Shown: positions 33,105-41,714 of the stretch, piece after piece | Numbering within the stretch: position 1 is the first letter of the stretch | Layout of the letters: each line of letters begins with the position of its first letter | Origin: Kamptonema formosum PCC 10802 | GTDB lineage: Bacteria > Cyanobacteriota > Cyanobacteriia > Cyanobacteriales > Oscillatoriaceae | NCBI RefSeq assembly: GCF_000332335.1 | Contig: NZ_KB235948.1 | Span: 3,416,970-3,480,969 of the forward strand | Direction of reading: 5' to 3' | DNA: 64,000 bases | Made by a program: the position numbers and the translations under genes | Notes under the pieces: model-generated | What the model saw: only the letters and a program-made list of their open reading frames with translations | Database searches by the model: none | What the model was told of the DNA's origin: nothing

Positions 33105-33326
33105 ATGCTGGCCCTAACCTACAGCGTTTTATTAGAAACTAACGCTCAAGCCGCCGGAGATACACTCATTGACTGGAAAGCGCAGGCAACCATAAGAATT
33201 GCGGTTTTTGTCTTGCTGTTAGCCGGGGCGGGGGTTGTAGGAATTATCAGCCGGCGAGTGGAACACGCTGTCGTTTTTGCGTTAGCGACCAGCCTAATAG
33301 CTATGGCATTTTTTATCATCCACTAG
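33105..33326 (+). CDS. small two-helix membrane protein (73 aa)
   Basis: MLALTYSVLLETNAQAAGDT is followed by a polar segment, helix IRIAVFVLLLAGAGVVGII, the positively charged loop SRRVEH and helix AVVFALATSLIAMAFFII. I considered small photosystem proteins such as PsbZ, but the sequence does not match them. It has its own strong promoter (TTGGCA-17-TATAAT) and an AAGGAT site, so it is probably well expressed. The loop charge places the SRR turn in the cytoplasm. It stands alone after the oxidase/NDH-2 cluster. Function unknown. Confidence 0.7.
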   Translation: MLALTYSVLLETNAQAAGDTLIDWKAQATIRIAVFVLLLAGAGVVGIISRRVEHAVVFALATSLIAMAFFIIH

Positions 33327-33650
33327 CGGGCAGCTCAAGTTTGCCGTGAGGACTTTAGCCCTCATCATATCTGCGCCGTATAAGGACTGTCGCCCCAGCC
33401 GGCGAACCCGGGTATTGTCGGGAATTAACCCGACATGATATAAAAGTAGATCCCCTCAACCAGAGGATTGACCGGCTAGCAGGGCATCAAAACAGGGGCT
33501 GGAGAGGCGGGCTGAATTGCTGCAATTACAGCGTCTGCAGGGAAACACCGGCACTTCACCGGCACCCTTGCCGGCGTTTCCCGCACCCTCGCCGATCAGC
33601 TCAACAGCAGGACTGTTAAAATTTTGGGGTTGATTTGGCGACAAATCCAG
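33327..33650. other. intergenic region with short inverted repeats
   Basis: No gene is visible. GTCGGGAATTAACCCGAC (33417-33434) and several GCCGGCG palindromes could fold, and the stretch around 33455-33520 (CCCTCAACCAGAGG, then CAGGGGCTGG) might be a structured RNA, but I cannot support one. Confidence 0.4.
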
Positions 33651-35183
33651 ATGCACCCCACCCGGAGAACCCTCTTAAAAGCCTTCTTACTCGGCGTCGC
33701 TACCCCCATTCTCTCCCGCCCACCGGCACTCTCGCAAAACAAGCCGGCAAATCCCACCGCCGCCGAAAACCAAAAAGCCGGCACCACCAGCTGGCACCTC
33801 ACCAACCCCGCCACCAAACGCGAAATCGAAGGCTACGCCTCCCTCACCAGCGTCAGTCGCGGCGCACAAATTGCGCTTTTTGTCAATACTCGCGAGCCAA
33901 ATTATACCATTGAAATTTTCCGCACCGGCTGGTATAATGGCACCGGCGCGCGCCGCATCACCGACCCGATTGTTCGCACCGGCACGCAACAGCCGCCCCC
34001 CATCGAAGAGCAAGCCTCCGGACTGATTGAGTGTGACTGGAAAGACCCTTATATTCTCACTATACCCGACAGCCCCGCTGACCCAACCGACTGGGCGAGT
34101 GGGGTTTATTTGGCCAAACTGACTGCCGGCAAATCTGGCAAGCAAAGTTATATCATCTTTGTGGTGCGCGATGACAGGCGGGCGTCTGATATCCTCTTCC
34201 AATCCAGCGTCACTACCTTTCAAGCTTATAATAATTGGGGCGGCAAATCCCTTTACCGCTGGAACAGCAAAGGCAAACAAGCTTACAGAGTCTCCTTCAA
34301 CCGGCCTTACGCCGCGAGTCCCAACCCTGACGCTGCATACGGTATGGGTGCCGGTGAGTTCTTAACCAACCTGCAGCCAAAAAGAAGAACTTCCAGCGCG
34401 GCGTGGGAATACAACATGGTGCGGTGGCTGGAACGGGAAGGCTACGATGTCACCTACGCCACGAATATTGACACCCATTTCAATCCTAAACTGCTATTAT
34501 ATCACAAAGCCTTTCTTTCTGTGGGGCACGACGAGTATTGGTCGTGGCAGATGCGGCAAAATGTGGAAAACGCCCGCGACAGAGGCGTCAGTCTCGGCTT
34601 TTTCTGTGCCAATACCTGTTACTGGCAAATCCGATTTGAACCCAGCCGCCTGACCGGCGACTTGAACCGCACTATTGTTGCCTATAAAGAAATGGCGGGT
34701 AAAGATCCATTTGCCCTTGTTCGCGACATGAGCGAAAAATACCGCATTACAGCGCGGTGGCGAGACAAGCGGGTGAATCGCCCGGAAGATGCTTTAATTG
34801 GGGTGATGTACGAGACATTTCAGGTCAACGCGGATATGGTGATTGATGCCGGTGCGCCAGACTGGTTGCTTGCCGGCACCGGCTTGCAACCAGGGGACAA
34901 ATTGCCCGGACTTCTGGGCTATGAAGTAGACCGGATGTTTGGCAATGCGCCGGCGAATACCGTGCGCGTCTGTCACTCACCTTATGAATATGAGGGGGGA
35001 ACTCGCTACAGCGACATGACCGTTTATACGGCGGATGCCGGTGCGACTGTTTTTGCCACCGGCACCATACAGTGGAGTTGGGGGTTAGACGATTATAATG
35101 CAGATAAATTGCGCCCCTCCCGCCTCAATCCTGCAGCTGCGCAAATCACCCGCAACGTCTTGGCGCGAATGGTGCGCCGGTGA
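33651..35183 (+). CDS. N,N-dimethylformamidase beta-subunit-like secreted protein
   Basis: About 510 residues. The N-terminus HPTRRTLLKAFLLGVATPIL is a Tat-like signal (RRTLLK). The body matches the domain of the large subunit of N,N-dimethylformamidase: GYASLTSVSRGAQIALFVNT, EIFRTGWYNGTGAR, TTFQAYNNWGGKSLY, FLSVGHDEYWSWQMRQNVEN and a C-terminal GTIQWSWGLDDY. In known enzymes this domain holds the active-site metal; the actual substrate here is unknown, and members are widespread without amidase evidence. ATG 33651 fits the signal peptide; the frame is open to TTG 33624. A decayed copy of the first ~160 bp lies at 19951-20113. Confidence 0.83.
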   Translation: MHPTRRTLLKAFLLGVATPILSRPPALSQNKPANPTAAENQKAGTTSWHLTNPATKREIEGYASLTSVSRGAQIALFVNTREPNYTIEIFRTGWYNGTGARRITDPIVRTGTQQPPPIEEQASGLIECDWKDPYILTIPDSPADPTDWASGVYLAKLTAGKSGKQSYIIFVVRDDRRASDILFQSSVTTFQAYNNWGGKSLYRWNSKGKQAYRVSFNRPYAASPNPDAAYGMGAGEFLTNLQPKRRTSSAAWEYNMVRWLEREGYDVTYATNIDTHFNPKLLLYHKAFLSVGHDEYWSWQMRQNVENARDRGVSLGFFCANTCYWQIRFEPSRLTGDLNRTIVAYKEMAGKDPFALVRDMSEKYRITARWRDKRVNRPEDALIGVMYETFQVNADMVIDAGAPDWLLAGTGLQPGDKLPGLLGYEVDRMFGNAPANTVRVCHSPYEYEGGTRYSDMTVYTADAGATVFATGTIQWSWGLDDYNADKLRPSRLNPAAAQITRNVLARMVRR

Positions 35184-35198
35184 GTGGGATGAACCCCA

Positions 35199-35236
35199 CC
35201 CCCCAACCCCCTCCCCGTTCACGGGGAGGGGGAGAA
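35199..35236. repeat. C/G-rich palindromic dispersed repeat
   Basis: CCCCAACCCCCTCCCCGTTC and ACGGGGAGGGGGAG form a hairpin just after the dimethylformamidase-like gene, related to the copies at 10.36 and 37.44 kb. Confidence 0.75.
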
Positions 35237-35274
35237 AGAAGTGGAGTTTTCAAGAAGATTCACCTAAAAGCTCA

Positions 35275-35421
35275 AACGATGGAGCTCGGAGCTCGACTGA
35301 TGGAGCTCCGAGCTCGAACGATGGAGTTCGGAGCTCAAACGATGGACCTCAGAACTCGAACGATGGAGTTGAGAACTCGAACGATGGAGTTTAGAACTCG
35401 AACGATGGAGTTTAGAACTTG
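35275..35421. repeat. seven tandem 21-bp repeats
   Basis: Seven units of consensus AACGATGGAGTTTAGAACTC plus G run head to tail from 35275 to 35421. The left units are GC-richer and carry GAGCTC motifs; the right units are nearly identical (AGTTTAGAACT). Being 21 bp long, the array is open in several frames on both strands (for example SSNDGVR or RTMEFRT repeats), but no start, ribosome site or flanking coding sequence supports translation. The gradient of divergence suggests growth by slippage from the right side. Confidence 0.95.
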
Positions 35422-35752
35422 ACTGGTGGGGATGCGACTGGACGGTTTGCATGTCCCGTCTCTGCATACTGGTGCTGAACGCGCCGTCGGTGTTCAACAA
35501 ATAGGTCTGTCTCCCTCCCTGTGGGGTTGGTTAGCACAATTGCCGCCGCTACCGGCGGGCGGCGATTTGCCGAAATCAGATGCAAGCTGGAGCGTGGGGA
35601 AACCGCACTCGTTTCAACTCTTCGGACAATCGTTTGAAGTGGTGGGATAGGTTGGCACTCTTTTTCAGTTCCACCGGCAACGTTTGTTGGTGCCGGTGGG
35701 GGGGCTTCTGCCCTTGAAAAACAGGGGGTGAGAGCGCTCTCGTTTTTTCCCC
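35422..35752. other. intergenic region, no supported gene
   Basis: A plus-strand frame at 35426-35650 (LHVPSLHTGAERAVGVQQIG ... GQSFEVVG) starts with GTG and has no ribosome site or recognisable family. I leave it unannotated. The rest is C-rich spacer before the convergent gene at 35753. Confidence 0.4.
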
Positions 35753-36037
35753 CTACAAATCTGCCGGCGTATCCGGAGCAATCTCAATCCCACCGGCTTG
35801 CCGGACGACCTGCTGAGCCGTAATCAAATCGCTCAGCTCATTAATTTTAACTCCGATTCGATCGCCGGCTTCCTGTAACTCCCGCTCAAAAGCCTTAATA
35901 TCCTCACCGTAACCACACAATTGCGCCGCAGTTTCAATTCCCTGCATCGCATTAGCTTTAGCGCAGTCGATCAGTTCTAGCCCGTGGAGTGGTGTTGGTG
36001 AAGCCATAAATTCAGACAGTTCTCGCTTTGCAACCAT
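35753..36037 (-). CDS. conserved hypothetical protein (94 aa)
   Basis: MVAKRELSEFMASPTPLHGL, then ELIDCAKANAMQGIETAAQLCGYGEDIKAFERELQEAGDRIGVKIN and a C-terminus IEIAPDTPADL. It is soluble and helical with two Cys. I recall cyanobacterial proteins of the same shape but no function. The frame extends to 36154, but that upstream part is Gly/Arg/Cys low-complexity from a GCAGGAC repeat, so I prefer the Met at 36037; an intermediate Met (MTRHRQFVRV) is possible. It is followed by the M20 gene upstream on the same strand. Confidence 0.65.
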   Translation of the reverse strand: MVAKRELSEFMASPTPLHGLELIDCAKANAMQGIETAAQLCGYGEDIKAFERELQEAGDRIGVKINELSDLITAQQVVRQAGGIEIAPDTPADL

Positions 36038-36179
36038 CCGCACTCTAACAAATTGCCGGTGCCGCGTCATCCATCTTTCGGTATAACCCCCGGCGCAGGA
36101 CAGGCGTCCCGCCTGCCCCCTCCCGGCGCAGGACCGGCTTCCCGCCTGTCCCATCCTCTCTCATCCCCTCACGCCTATC

Positions 36180-37355
36180 TCAAATACGCCAATACTTCCA
36201 AGCTGCATAAGCCAAAGTCACAACACCCGTAACAATCGCCGACTCATCCACATCAAATAGAGGATGGTGCAGCGGATAATTCAGCCGGTCCTTACCGGCA
36301 ACCCCCAGACGAAACATCATCCCCGGAGCGTGCTGCAAATACAGCGAAAAATCTTCCGCACCCAGAGAAGGTTCCGTTAAAATCAGCACGCGATCGCTCC
36401 CCCAAGCCTCCTCAGCCGCCTCCTCCACCAGCTGAGTCAGGGCGGGGTCATTTTGCACCGAAGGCACGCCCCGCTTGTAGTTCACCTCGTAGCGAGCTCC
36501 ATAAGCATTGCAGACATTAGCAACAATCCCCTCAATCCAGTCAGGCAAACCGGCACTCGTTTCTGGATGAAGCGATCGCACAGTGCCCACCAGCCGCACC
36601 CGGTCCGCAATCACATTCGGCGCTCGCCCGCCGCTGATTTGCCCAATCGTCAGCACCACCGGGCGCAGCGGATTCTGCGTGCGGCTAATCGCCTGCTGCA
36701 ACGTCGTAATCACTTGCGCAGCAATCCAAATCGCGTCAATCGCCTCGTGGGGGCGCGCCCCGTGCCCGGATTCCCCGATAATAAAAATCTCAAGATCGTC
36801 CGCCGCCGCCGTCAGCGCCCCGTGGCGGATGCCCACCGAACCGGCAGGAATCGAGGGGAAAACGTGAACCCCCAAAATCGCCGAGACATTTTCCATCGCC
36901 CCATCTCCCACCATCCACTCAGCACCTCGGGCAATTTCCTCTGCCGGCTGAAATAAAAAGCGCACCGTTCCCGGCAGTTTCTCACCCAACTGAGCCAGCA
37001 CCATTGCCGCACCCAAGCCAACAGTTGCGTGTATATCATGTCCGCAAGCGTGCATCACGCCCTGGTTGCGAGAAGCGAACTCCAAACCGGTGCCCTCCTC
37101 AATCGGCAAAGCGTCCATATCAGTGCGAATAGCCAGCAGGCGGCTGTCAGTGTCCTCACCAGACAATTCCCCGACAACGCCGGTTTTGCCCACACCCTCT
37201 CGGACGTGGATGCCGCACGAAGACAGGACACCGGCAACATAAGCTGCAGTTTGGTACTCTTGGCCACTCAGTTCCGGGTGGCTGTGGAAGTGACGCCGAA
37301 TCTCAATCAGGCGCGGCGCTAGGGTAGAGGCGATATCTTTAATTTCGGTAAGCAT
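36180..37355 (-). CDS. M20 family amidohydrolase (N-acyl amino acid hydrolase type)
   Basis: A 391-residue metallopeptidase family M20D enzyme. The start is IRRHFHSHPELSGQEYQTA; metal ligands are visible in HACGHDIHATVGLG, Glu-Glu in FLFQPAEEIARGAEW, His in GVHVFPSIPAG, and the late His in the LHHPLFDVDE segment. A dimerisation lid (GHGARPHEAIDAIWIAAQVI) is present. Relatives remove acyl groups from hippurate, N-acetyl amino acids or IAA-amino acids. ATG 37355 is chosen; an upstream extension to 37487 consists of repeat-derived residues. The C-terminus ends AAWKYWRI. The exact substrate is unknown. Confidence 0.9.
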   Translation of the reverse strand: MLTEIKDIASTLAPRLIEIRRHFHSHPELSGQEYQTAAYVAGVLSSCGIHVREGVGKTGVVGELSGEDTDSRLLAIRTDMDALPIEEGTGLEFASRNQGVMHACGHDIHATVGLGAAMVLAQLGEKLPGTVRFLFQPAEEIARGAEWMVGDGAMENVSAILGVHVFPSIPAGSVGIRHGALTAAADDLEIFIIGESGHGARPHEAIDAIWIAAQVITTLQQAISRTQNPLRPVVLTIGQISGGRAPNVIADRVRLVGTVRSLHPETSAGLPDWIEGIVANVCNAYGARYEVNYKRGVPSVQNDPALTQLVEEAAEEAWGSDRVLILTEPSLGAEDFSLYLQHAPGMMFRLGVAGKDRLNYPLHHPLFDVDESAIVTGVVTLAYAAWKYWRI

Positions 37356-37435
37356 TACTGTTAGTAAGAGATGAGTTTTGAGAGCGTTGCTGGTGAACGT
37401 TGCTGGTGAAGCGCAGCGCCTGGGACCGACCTCTC

Positions 37436-37730
37436 TCTTCCCCCCCTCCCCGCATGCGGGGAGGGGATTGGGGGGTGAGGTTCCCAAGGCAGCAGAGAGT
37501 TTTGAGGGATGAGTTCCAGTCCGAATACAAAGTGGAGACAGACAGTATTTTGTCCGCAGGACAGATCCCCCTTGCTGTCTGGATTTTAAATCCCAAATCC
37601 AAAATCTAAAATCCCCAATTGGTATAATTCATCATTCATAAGCTGTTAGGCTAATAATGCTGCTGTCTGCCAAAGGAGGCAGAGCCTCCGGAACTGCGTT
37701 CCCAGCCTGAGGCTGGGAACGAGGGAATAA
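37436..37730. repeat. cluster of dispersed repeats
   Basis: In order: a CCCCTCCCCGCATGCGGGGA hairpin at 37443; a copy of the AGTATTTTGTCCGC element with AATCCAAA units at 37539-37617, twin of a segment inside the DUF3352 gene; and GGAGGCAGAGCCTCC with GTTCCCAGCCTGAGGCTGGGAAC at 37672-37722. No gene is present in 37356-37762. Confidence 0.85.
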
Positions 37731-37762
37731 CTTATCATTCATAGCTCAGAACTCCTGATGTT

Positions 37763-39727
37763 TCATGGCTCCCTCACCGGCGCGAGCACCAGCACAACGT
37801 CCGCCTGCTGTTTTTCAGCCGTTGAGGAAGTGACAGCGCTCAGACTGCGCAGGGTTCCCAGCAGCCGCTTGGTCAGGCGAATGAACTCGGAACTGTCGTC
37901 AAGCGGCAAAAAACTGTAGGCAAACGACAGCACAGCCCCGCAGTTGAGGTAGAAGTTACCGTTATTAGGATAGGGCAAGCTGGCTGTAGCAGTTTGGAAG
38001 ATATAAGTTTTTCCCAGGGGCGGATTGGGCTGGGGCGTGAGCGCGGACATCGGACCGCTACCGGTGGTCAGGACAAGGGTATTGCCATCCGCCCAGCCGT
38101 GAGCAAAAATGCTGCGAGCGTTTCCAGGCTGCTGAATTTCCCAGCTGCTGACGGGTTGAGCGCCGATCTGGCGGCTGCTAATCGCCAAAGAACCCCCCGA
38201 TGAGGTGCCGGCAAACTCGTTCAGCTTGTCCAGGGCTTTCTCTGCTGCAGGGCGATCGCTGGTTCGCACCGTGAAACCCAGTCCAATTTTCAACTGATCG
38301 GCCAGAAAAGGGAAAAAACCCTGGTTGGCAGGAAACACAAACAGGGCGCACTCGCCATCCATCCAAGGGAGGATATCGCTGTCTAGATCCAGGCCGGTGA
38401 AATTGCGAATGAACCGGCGCAGCCCTTCAAACAAAGGTTTGGCCTCCTCGCCACCGGCACGGACGATGTTATCCCACTGCTGTTTGAGATTGCGGCTGCT
38501 GAAAGACAGGTAAGTGGCGGCGGGCAGCCGGTTGGCCACGGGCTCCGCATCCGGCGTCCCCACCGGCACGTTCTGGGGCTGGGGAATTTTGTAATAAACT
38601 TGAGCCATTGAGTGCAAACCTTCCGCTCGCACCCCAACCAGCACCTGCAGGGTGTCGTAAGTTTCTGCTATCTTTTGCAGCGCCGGTGCGATCAGCTGTA
38701 GCGGCGCTAAGGGAACCGGCACCCCCCCCGGCAGTTCCGACAGCTGTGTAAAATTCAGTTTGGCTGCTTTTGCCAGATTGCTGTAGCCCACAAACAGCGA
38801 GCCGGAAAACTGCGGCTGCTCCAAGGTGCGCTGGAAACCGGCAGTCTCGGCGAGGGGTTTTTTGCCGGCAGAATGCCTGTCTATCAACTGTTCTAGGGCT
38901 TCGCCGCTGGTGGAGGCGGCGACATATCCAGGCAAGAGCGCCAGCGCTAAACCCCGCTGGCCCATCGGCCCGGGGTTGGGCGCTGCCGGTTCTGCCGGTT
39001 CTGCCGGTTCTGCCGGCAAGGGGCTTTTGACCGCCACCGGCTGCCGGTGAGGCCAAGTTGAAACCGGCAGTATCTTGTCCGCCGGCTGAAAACCCCTTGA
39101 CGCCCGGCTTTTCAATCCAAAATCCAAAATCCCCAATCCAAAATCTCCAGAGGCGCGCGACTCGGGTGCCGGTTCTGGTTTGGGCGGACTTTCTTGCGGG
39201 AGCTCTGGGACAGTTTCCGGCGATTCAGTGTCGGGGAGGGGTTGCGGCGCTGCCCACTCCAAAATTTTGACCCCCTTATAGTCGCGCTCCACCGGCGCTT
39301 CGCCCCGATTTTCTTGCAATTTGGCCACAAAAGCCTTCATGCCGGCGGCATCTCTGACGGCTGCTAGCATCAGGGTGCAGGCACCAAAGCAGGGAATTTG
39401 GGCGTCTGCCGGCGGGCCCAGCACAGCCAGCGCCGCCCACTCCCCCACCCAGGGCTGGACATCTGCGGTGAAATTAATCCCCGGCGGCAGCAGCGGCAGT
39501 CTTCCCGGGCCGGTAAACTCTATGGGAAGGGGATTAAATCGGTTTAAGCTGCCCCAAGCTTTTGCAGTGGTGTTGATCAGCAAGACAGCCGCCACATCCT
39601 CAGGCAACATTTCGGTGACCGGCGGAGGCGGTGCCGGTGCTGGGGCTCTGGAGTCGGGCTGAGCGGTGGCAGCACCGGCTCTCAGGACGAGAAGCGCGAG
39701 CAGTGGTATGGCGGCGCGATGTAACAA
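37763..39727 (-). CDS. DUF3352 family exported protein with an in-frame repeat insertion
   Basis: A 654-residue protein with a signal peptide (IPLLALLVLRAGAATAQ) and the DUF3352 pattern: LPEDVAAVLLINTTAKAW, QPWVGEWAALAVLGP, DILPWMDGECALFVFPAN, GLGFTVRTSDRPAAEKALDK and ANGNTLVLTTGSG-like ends. The family is exported or lumenal in cyanobacteria and of unknown function. Residues around 190-250 (SGDFGLGILDFGLKSRASRG, FQPADKILPVSTW, then an AEPAEPAEPA run) interrupt the domain; they derive from the intergenic AATCCAAA/TTGTCCGC element and a GCCGGTTCT microsatellite. The insertion keeps the frame, so the protein may still fold with a long loop. Confidence 0.85.
   Translation of the reverse strand: MLHRAAIPLLALLVLRAGAATAQPDSRAPAPAPPPPVTEMLPEDVAAVLLINTTAKAWGSLNRFNPLPIEFTGPGRLPLLPPGINFTADVQPWVGEWAALAVLGPPADAQIPCFGACTLMLAAVRDAAGMKAFVAKLQENRGEAPVERDYKGVKILEWAAPQPLPDTESPETVPELPQESPPKPEPAPESRASGDFGLGILDFGLKSRASRGFQPADKILPVSTWPHRQPVAVKSPLPAEPAEPAEPAAPNPGPMGQRGLALALLPGYVAASTSGEALEQLIDRHSAGKKPLAETAGFQRTLEQPQFSGSLFVGYSNLAKAAKLNFTQLSELPGGVPVPLAPLQLIAPALQKIAETYDTLQVLVGVRAEGLHSMAQVYYKIPQPQNVPVGTPDAEPVANRLPAATYLSFSSRNLKQQWDNIVRAGGEEAKPLFEGLRRFIRNFTGLDLDSDILPWMDGECALFVFPANQGFFPFLADQLKIGLGFTVRTSDRPAAEKALDKLNEFAGTSSGGSLAISSRQIGAQPVSSWEIQQPGNARSIFAHGWADGNTLVLTTGSGPMSALTPQPNPPLGKTYIFQTATASLPYPNNGNFYLNCGAVLSFAYSFLPLDDSSEFIRLTKRLLGTLRSLSAVTSSTAEKQQADVVLVLAPVREP
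38986..39158. repeat. repeat-derived insert inside the DUF3352 gene
   Basis: GCCGGTTCTGCCGGTTCTGC (9-bp units) encodes AEPAEPAEPA. Beside it, 39060-39150 matches the intergenic element at 37530-37617: GTATCTTGTCCGC against GTATTTTGTCCGC, followed by AATCCAAAATCC units. Both lie in frame in the gene. Confidence 0.8.
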
Positions 39728-39794
39728 GGCGGCAGTCTCCCGATAAGCGTTTTACCAGAAAGACTAGCCTGTGGCTGCCGGTTTCGCAACCGAG

Positions 39795-39832
39795 CGCAGA
39801 AACCGGGGTTCTCAAAGACAGCCGGTTTCTTG
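39795..39832. repeat. degenerate GAAACCGGGGTTC hairpin
   Basis: AGAAACCGGGGTTCTCAAAG and ACAGCCGGTTTCTTG are an imperfect member of the palindrome family, upstream of the DUF3352 gene and downstream of the lipoprotein gene. Confidence 0.6.
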
Positions 39833-39842
39833 TGCCTGCGAG

Positions 39843-40514
39843 TCAGTCGCAAACGCTGACGGTTTCCAGCTTGCCATTGACAAAGTAGAAAACATCCGAA
39901 CAGTATGCTATCGTGCTGAGATTTAAATCTTTAGGCACCCCATCTGAATTGGTGGGCGAGCGCCACAGTTCGATTGCCGGGGAAGCGACAAACTTTTCCC
40001 GCTCGGGTGTTCCAGGCTTGAGCGGAAAATAGCTGCGGGATGCTGGGCCGAGTTCTTTTGCCGGTTTGAATGTCATCGCCGTATAGATAAAGTCCTGATT
40101 TGGGTTGGTGACGATTTTGAAATTCCTGACTGCAACTGTGCCAAAAGGTGTTTCTCCCGTGCCCCGATTCAGCAGAAGCTCAAACCGAAACTCCGACGTC
40201 TTTGAGTTGACTAGCAACAGGGCGTATTCCTTCAAGCCATCACCGTTAAAGTCCGCCGTGAAGATGCTGCAAGTCAGCTTCTTGTTCGATTGCCGCTCGT
40301 ACTGGCGAATTGATGCTACAAAGTCTTTCTCCTGCGCCAGCCGGTAGTTTTCCAGCCTGTCGGTTGCTGCCACCGGCGCGGGAAGTGTTCCAGAACACTG
40401 GACATCGGGCACCACCGGCGGAGGCGGTGCGGCTAGGGGTTGGGCCGGTGGGGGAGTATCTTTGCAAGCAGCCAGCAGCAGGGTGAGCGCCAGCAGGGAG
40501 ATTCTTCTGAGCAT
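39843..40514 (-). CDS. lipoprotein with an FG-GAP-like calcium motif
   Basis: A 223-residue exported lipoprotein. The N-terminus RRISLLALTLLLAACKDTPP has the lipobox LLAAC. After a Pro-rich linker, TADFNGDGLKEYALLLVN resembles an FG-GAP/VCBS calcium loop (DxNxDGxxE). The C-terminal half (AIELWRSPTNSDGVPKDLNL, ending VFYFVNGKLETVSVCD) is globular with two Cys. I do not recognise a named family. The gene lies 115 bp upstream of the DUF3352 gene on the same strand; both are exported, so a shared envelope role is possible but unproven. Confidence 0.75.
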   Translation of the reverse strand: MLRRISLLALTLLLAACKDTPPPAQPLAAPPPPVVPDVQCSGTLPAPVAATDRLENYRLAQEKDFVASIRQYERQSNKKLTCSIFTADFNGDGLKEYALLLVNSKTSEFRFELLLNRGTGETPFGTVAVRNFKIVTNPNQDFIYTAMTFKPAKELGPASRSYFPLKPGTPEREKFVASPAIELWRSPTNSDGVPKDLNLSTIAYCSDVFYFVNGKLETVSVCD

Positions 40515-41070
40515 CGTTGCGGGATCAAATAGGTGAGCCAGTAGACGCGACCTGTGGCAATCGCGGTTTCGCGCGAGGCGATACAGAGCTATTAACCTAA
40601 ACTTTAGCTTAAGAATTCTCGTTTCTTTCGCCCAGGCGAGCGCCCCACCGGCCCACAGCTGACCGTACTGGGTATTAGCTCTCGTCGCCGCTAAAACCGC
40701 CCTCCGCCCCCCAGCCAGCCCAACCCATTACTTTCCCCCTTACCCAAACCCAAGCCAAAAGTCAAGAGGAAAAATTTTAAAATTTGTTTTTTTGCTTTGA
40801 CCGCAGCCTTCCCCCCAGGGGAGCGCGATTGGGGTTGGTAATGGGCGGTGGCTAAAAATTCCTGATTTTACCGATATGGCAAGAGAGGTTGGGGGAGCCG
40901 GCGCTTATAGCCTTTCTCATCCAAAGTGAGGTACTGAGAAACCCGGTTTCTTTAAGAAACCGGGTTTCTGGGCCATAGTTCATCCAGCGGATCGCCGCTA
41001 TATTGCTAGTGGGCAGGTGCGCGGTGCCGGCACGACTCGCTGGTTGATGGGCCTTACCCCTCACTTATTC
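40515..41070. other. intergenic region with one hairpin repeat
   Basis: Holds AGAAACCCGGTTTCTTTAAG / AAACCGGGTTTC at 40938-40972, of the palindrome family. No gene or RNA was recognised. The lipoprotein promoter is probably near 40.6 kb (A/T-rich AACTTTAGCTTAAG). Confidence 0.55.
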
Positions 41071-41098
41071 TTGCGAATCTTCTCTGATATGCTATCAT
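41071..41098 (+). promoter_or_regulatory. probable sigma-70 promoter
   Basis: TTGCGA at 41071-41076 and TATCAT at 41093-41098 with a 16-bp spacer, about 35 bp before the ATG at 41133. The gene has a strong AAAGGAGA site at 41121-41128. Confidence 0.5.
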
Positions 41099-41132
41099 CG
41101 ATTTTGAACCTTGTTAAGTTAAAGGAGACAAA

Positions 41133-41681
41133 ATGAGCGTTAATTTGCGCAACCTCCTGATTGGAGCCGGAGTTGCTGCTGTCGGCGGCATAGGCATAAA
41201 ATTAGCCAGTGATTATTTACGCAACCGGGGCCAAGAACAGCAGGTAGAAGGGGAATCTGTAACCGATCAGCCCGAACAGCAGGCTATCCAACAAGTTCCT
41301 GCTGGGGCACTCTCTGCCAGCCAAGTCGCTTACGTTAATGTAGAACCCAGTTCGGTGCAGGGTTTCCTCGATAAGAGCTTTGGTTCTCCCGGTCGCTACA
41401 CCCCCACTCGTCCGCCCAAGGTCTTTGAATACCAAGGCCAGCAATATATGGTCATTTGGGCCCGGGATAACCAGAAGAACAAAAATCAAATGCTGGCTTT
41501 TATCTATAAAGATAGTGGCCGCAGCATGGTCGCTAGCGTCGGCTATACCGGCGATGCCTCAGACTACAATATCAATTTAGAAAGCACCCCCCTGGCTGTG
41601 GAAATTAATGGCAAACAAATCAAATCCGGTAAGGGGAATGCCGAAGGAACTGATGAAGTGGATTTGGTTGTCGCTGCTTAA
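41133..41681 (+). CDS. membrane-anchored protein of unknown function (182 aa)
   Basis: An N-terminal hydrophobic helix (LLIGAGVAAVGGIGIKLASD) is followed by a Gln/Glu-rich linker (QEQQVEGESVTDQPEQQ) and a compact globular domain: VEPSSVQGFLDKSFGSPGRY, PPKVFEYQGQQYMVIWARDN, MLAFIYKDSGRSMVASVGYT and a final EVDLVVAA. It contains no Cys or obvious catalytic set. ATG 41133 has an ideal ribosome site (AAAGGAG) and a plausible promoter, so the gene is probably expressed well. I do not recognise a named family. It stands alone. Confidence 0.75.
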   Translation: MSVNLRNLLIGAGVAAVGGIGIKLASDYLRNRGQEQQVEGESVTDQPEQQAIQQVPAGALSASQVAYVNVEPSSVQGFLDKSFGSPGRYTPTRPPKVFEYQGQQYMVIWARDNQKNKNQMLAFIYKDSGRSMVASVGYTGDASDYNINLESTPLAVEINGKQIKSGKGNAEGTDEVDLVVAA

Positions 41682-41714
41682 CTTGAGTTCCTTTAATTAA
41701 CCTTTCGCTCTCTC

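Noticed and set aside
33105-33326. The 73-aa protein as PsbZ/Ycf9
   Set aside because: Length and two-helix shape are similar, but PsbZ sequence features are absent.
33417-33520. Structured RNA upstream of the dimethylformamidase-like gene
   Set aside because: Only short palindromes; no match to 6S, tmRNA, RNase P or SRP RNA that I can recognise.
35275-35421. GAGCTC-rich units as sites for the restriction system at 17.7 kb
   Set aside because: The enzyme's specificity is unknown; a SacI-like assignment would be a guess.
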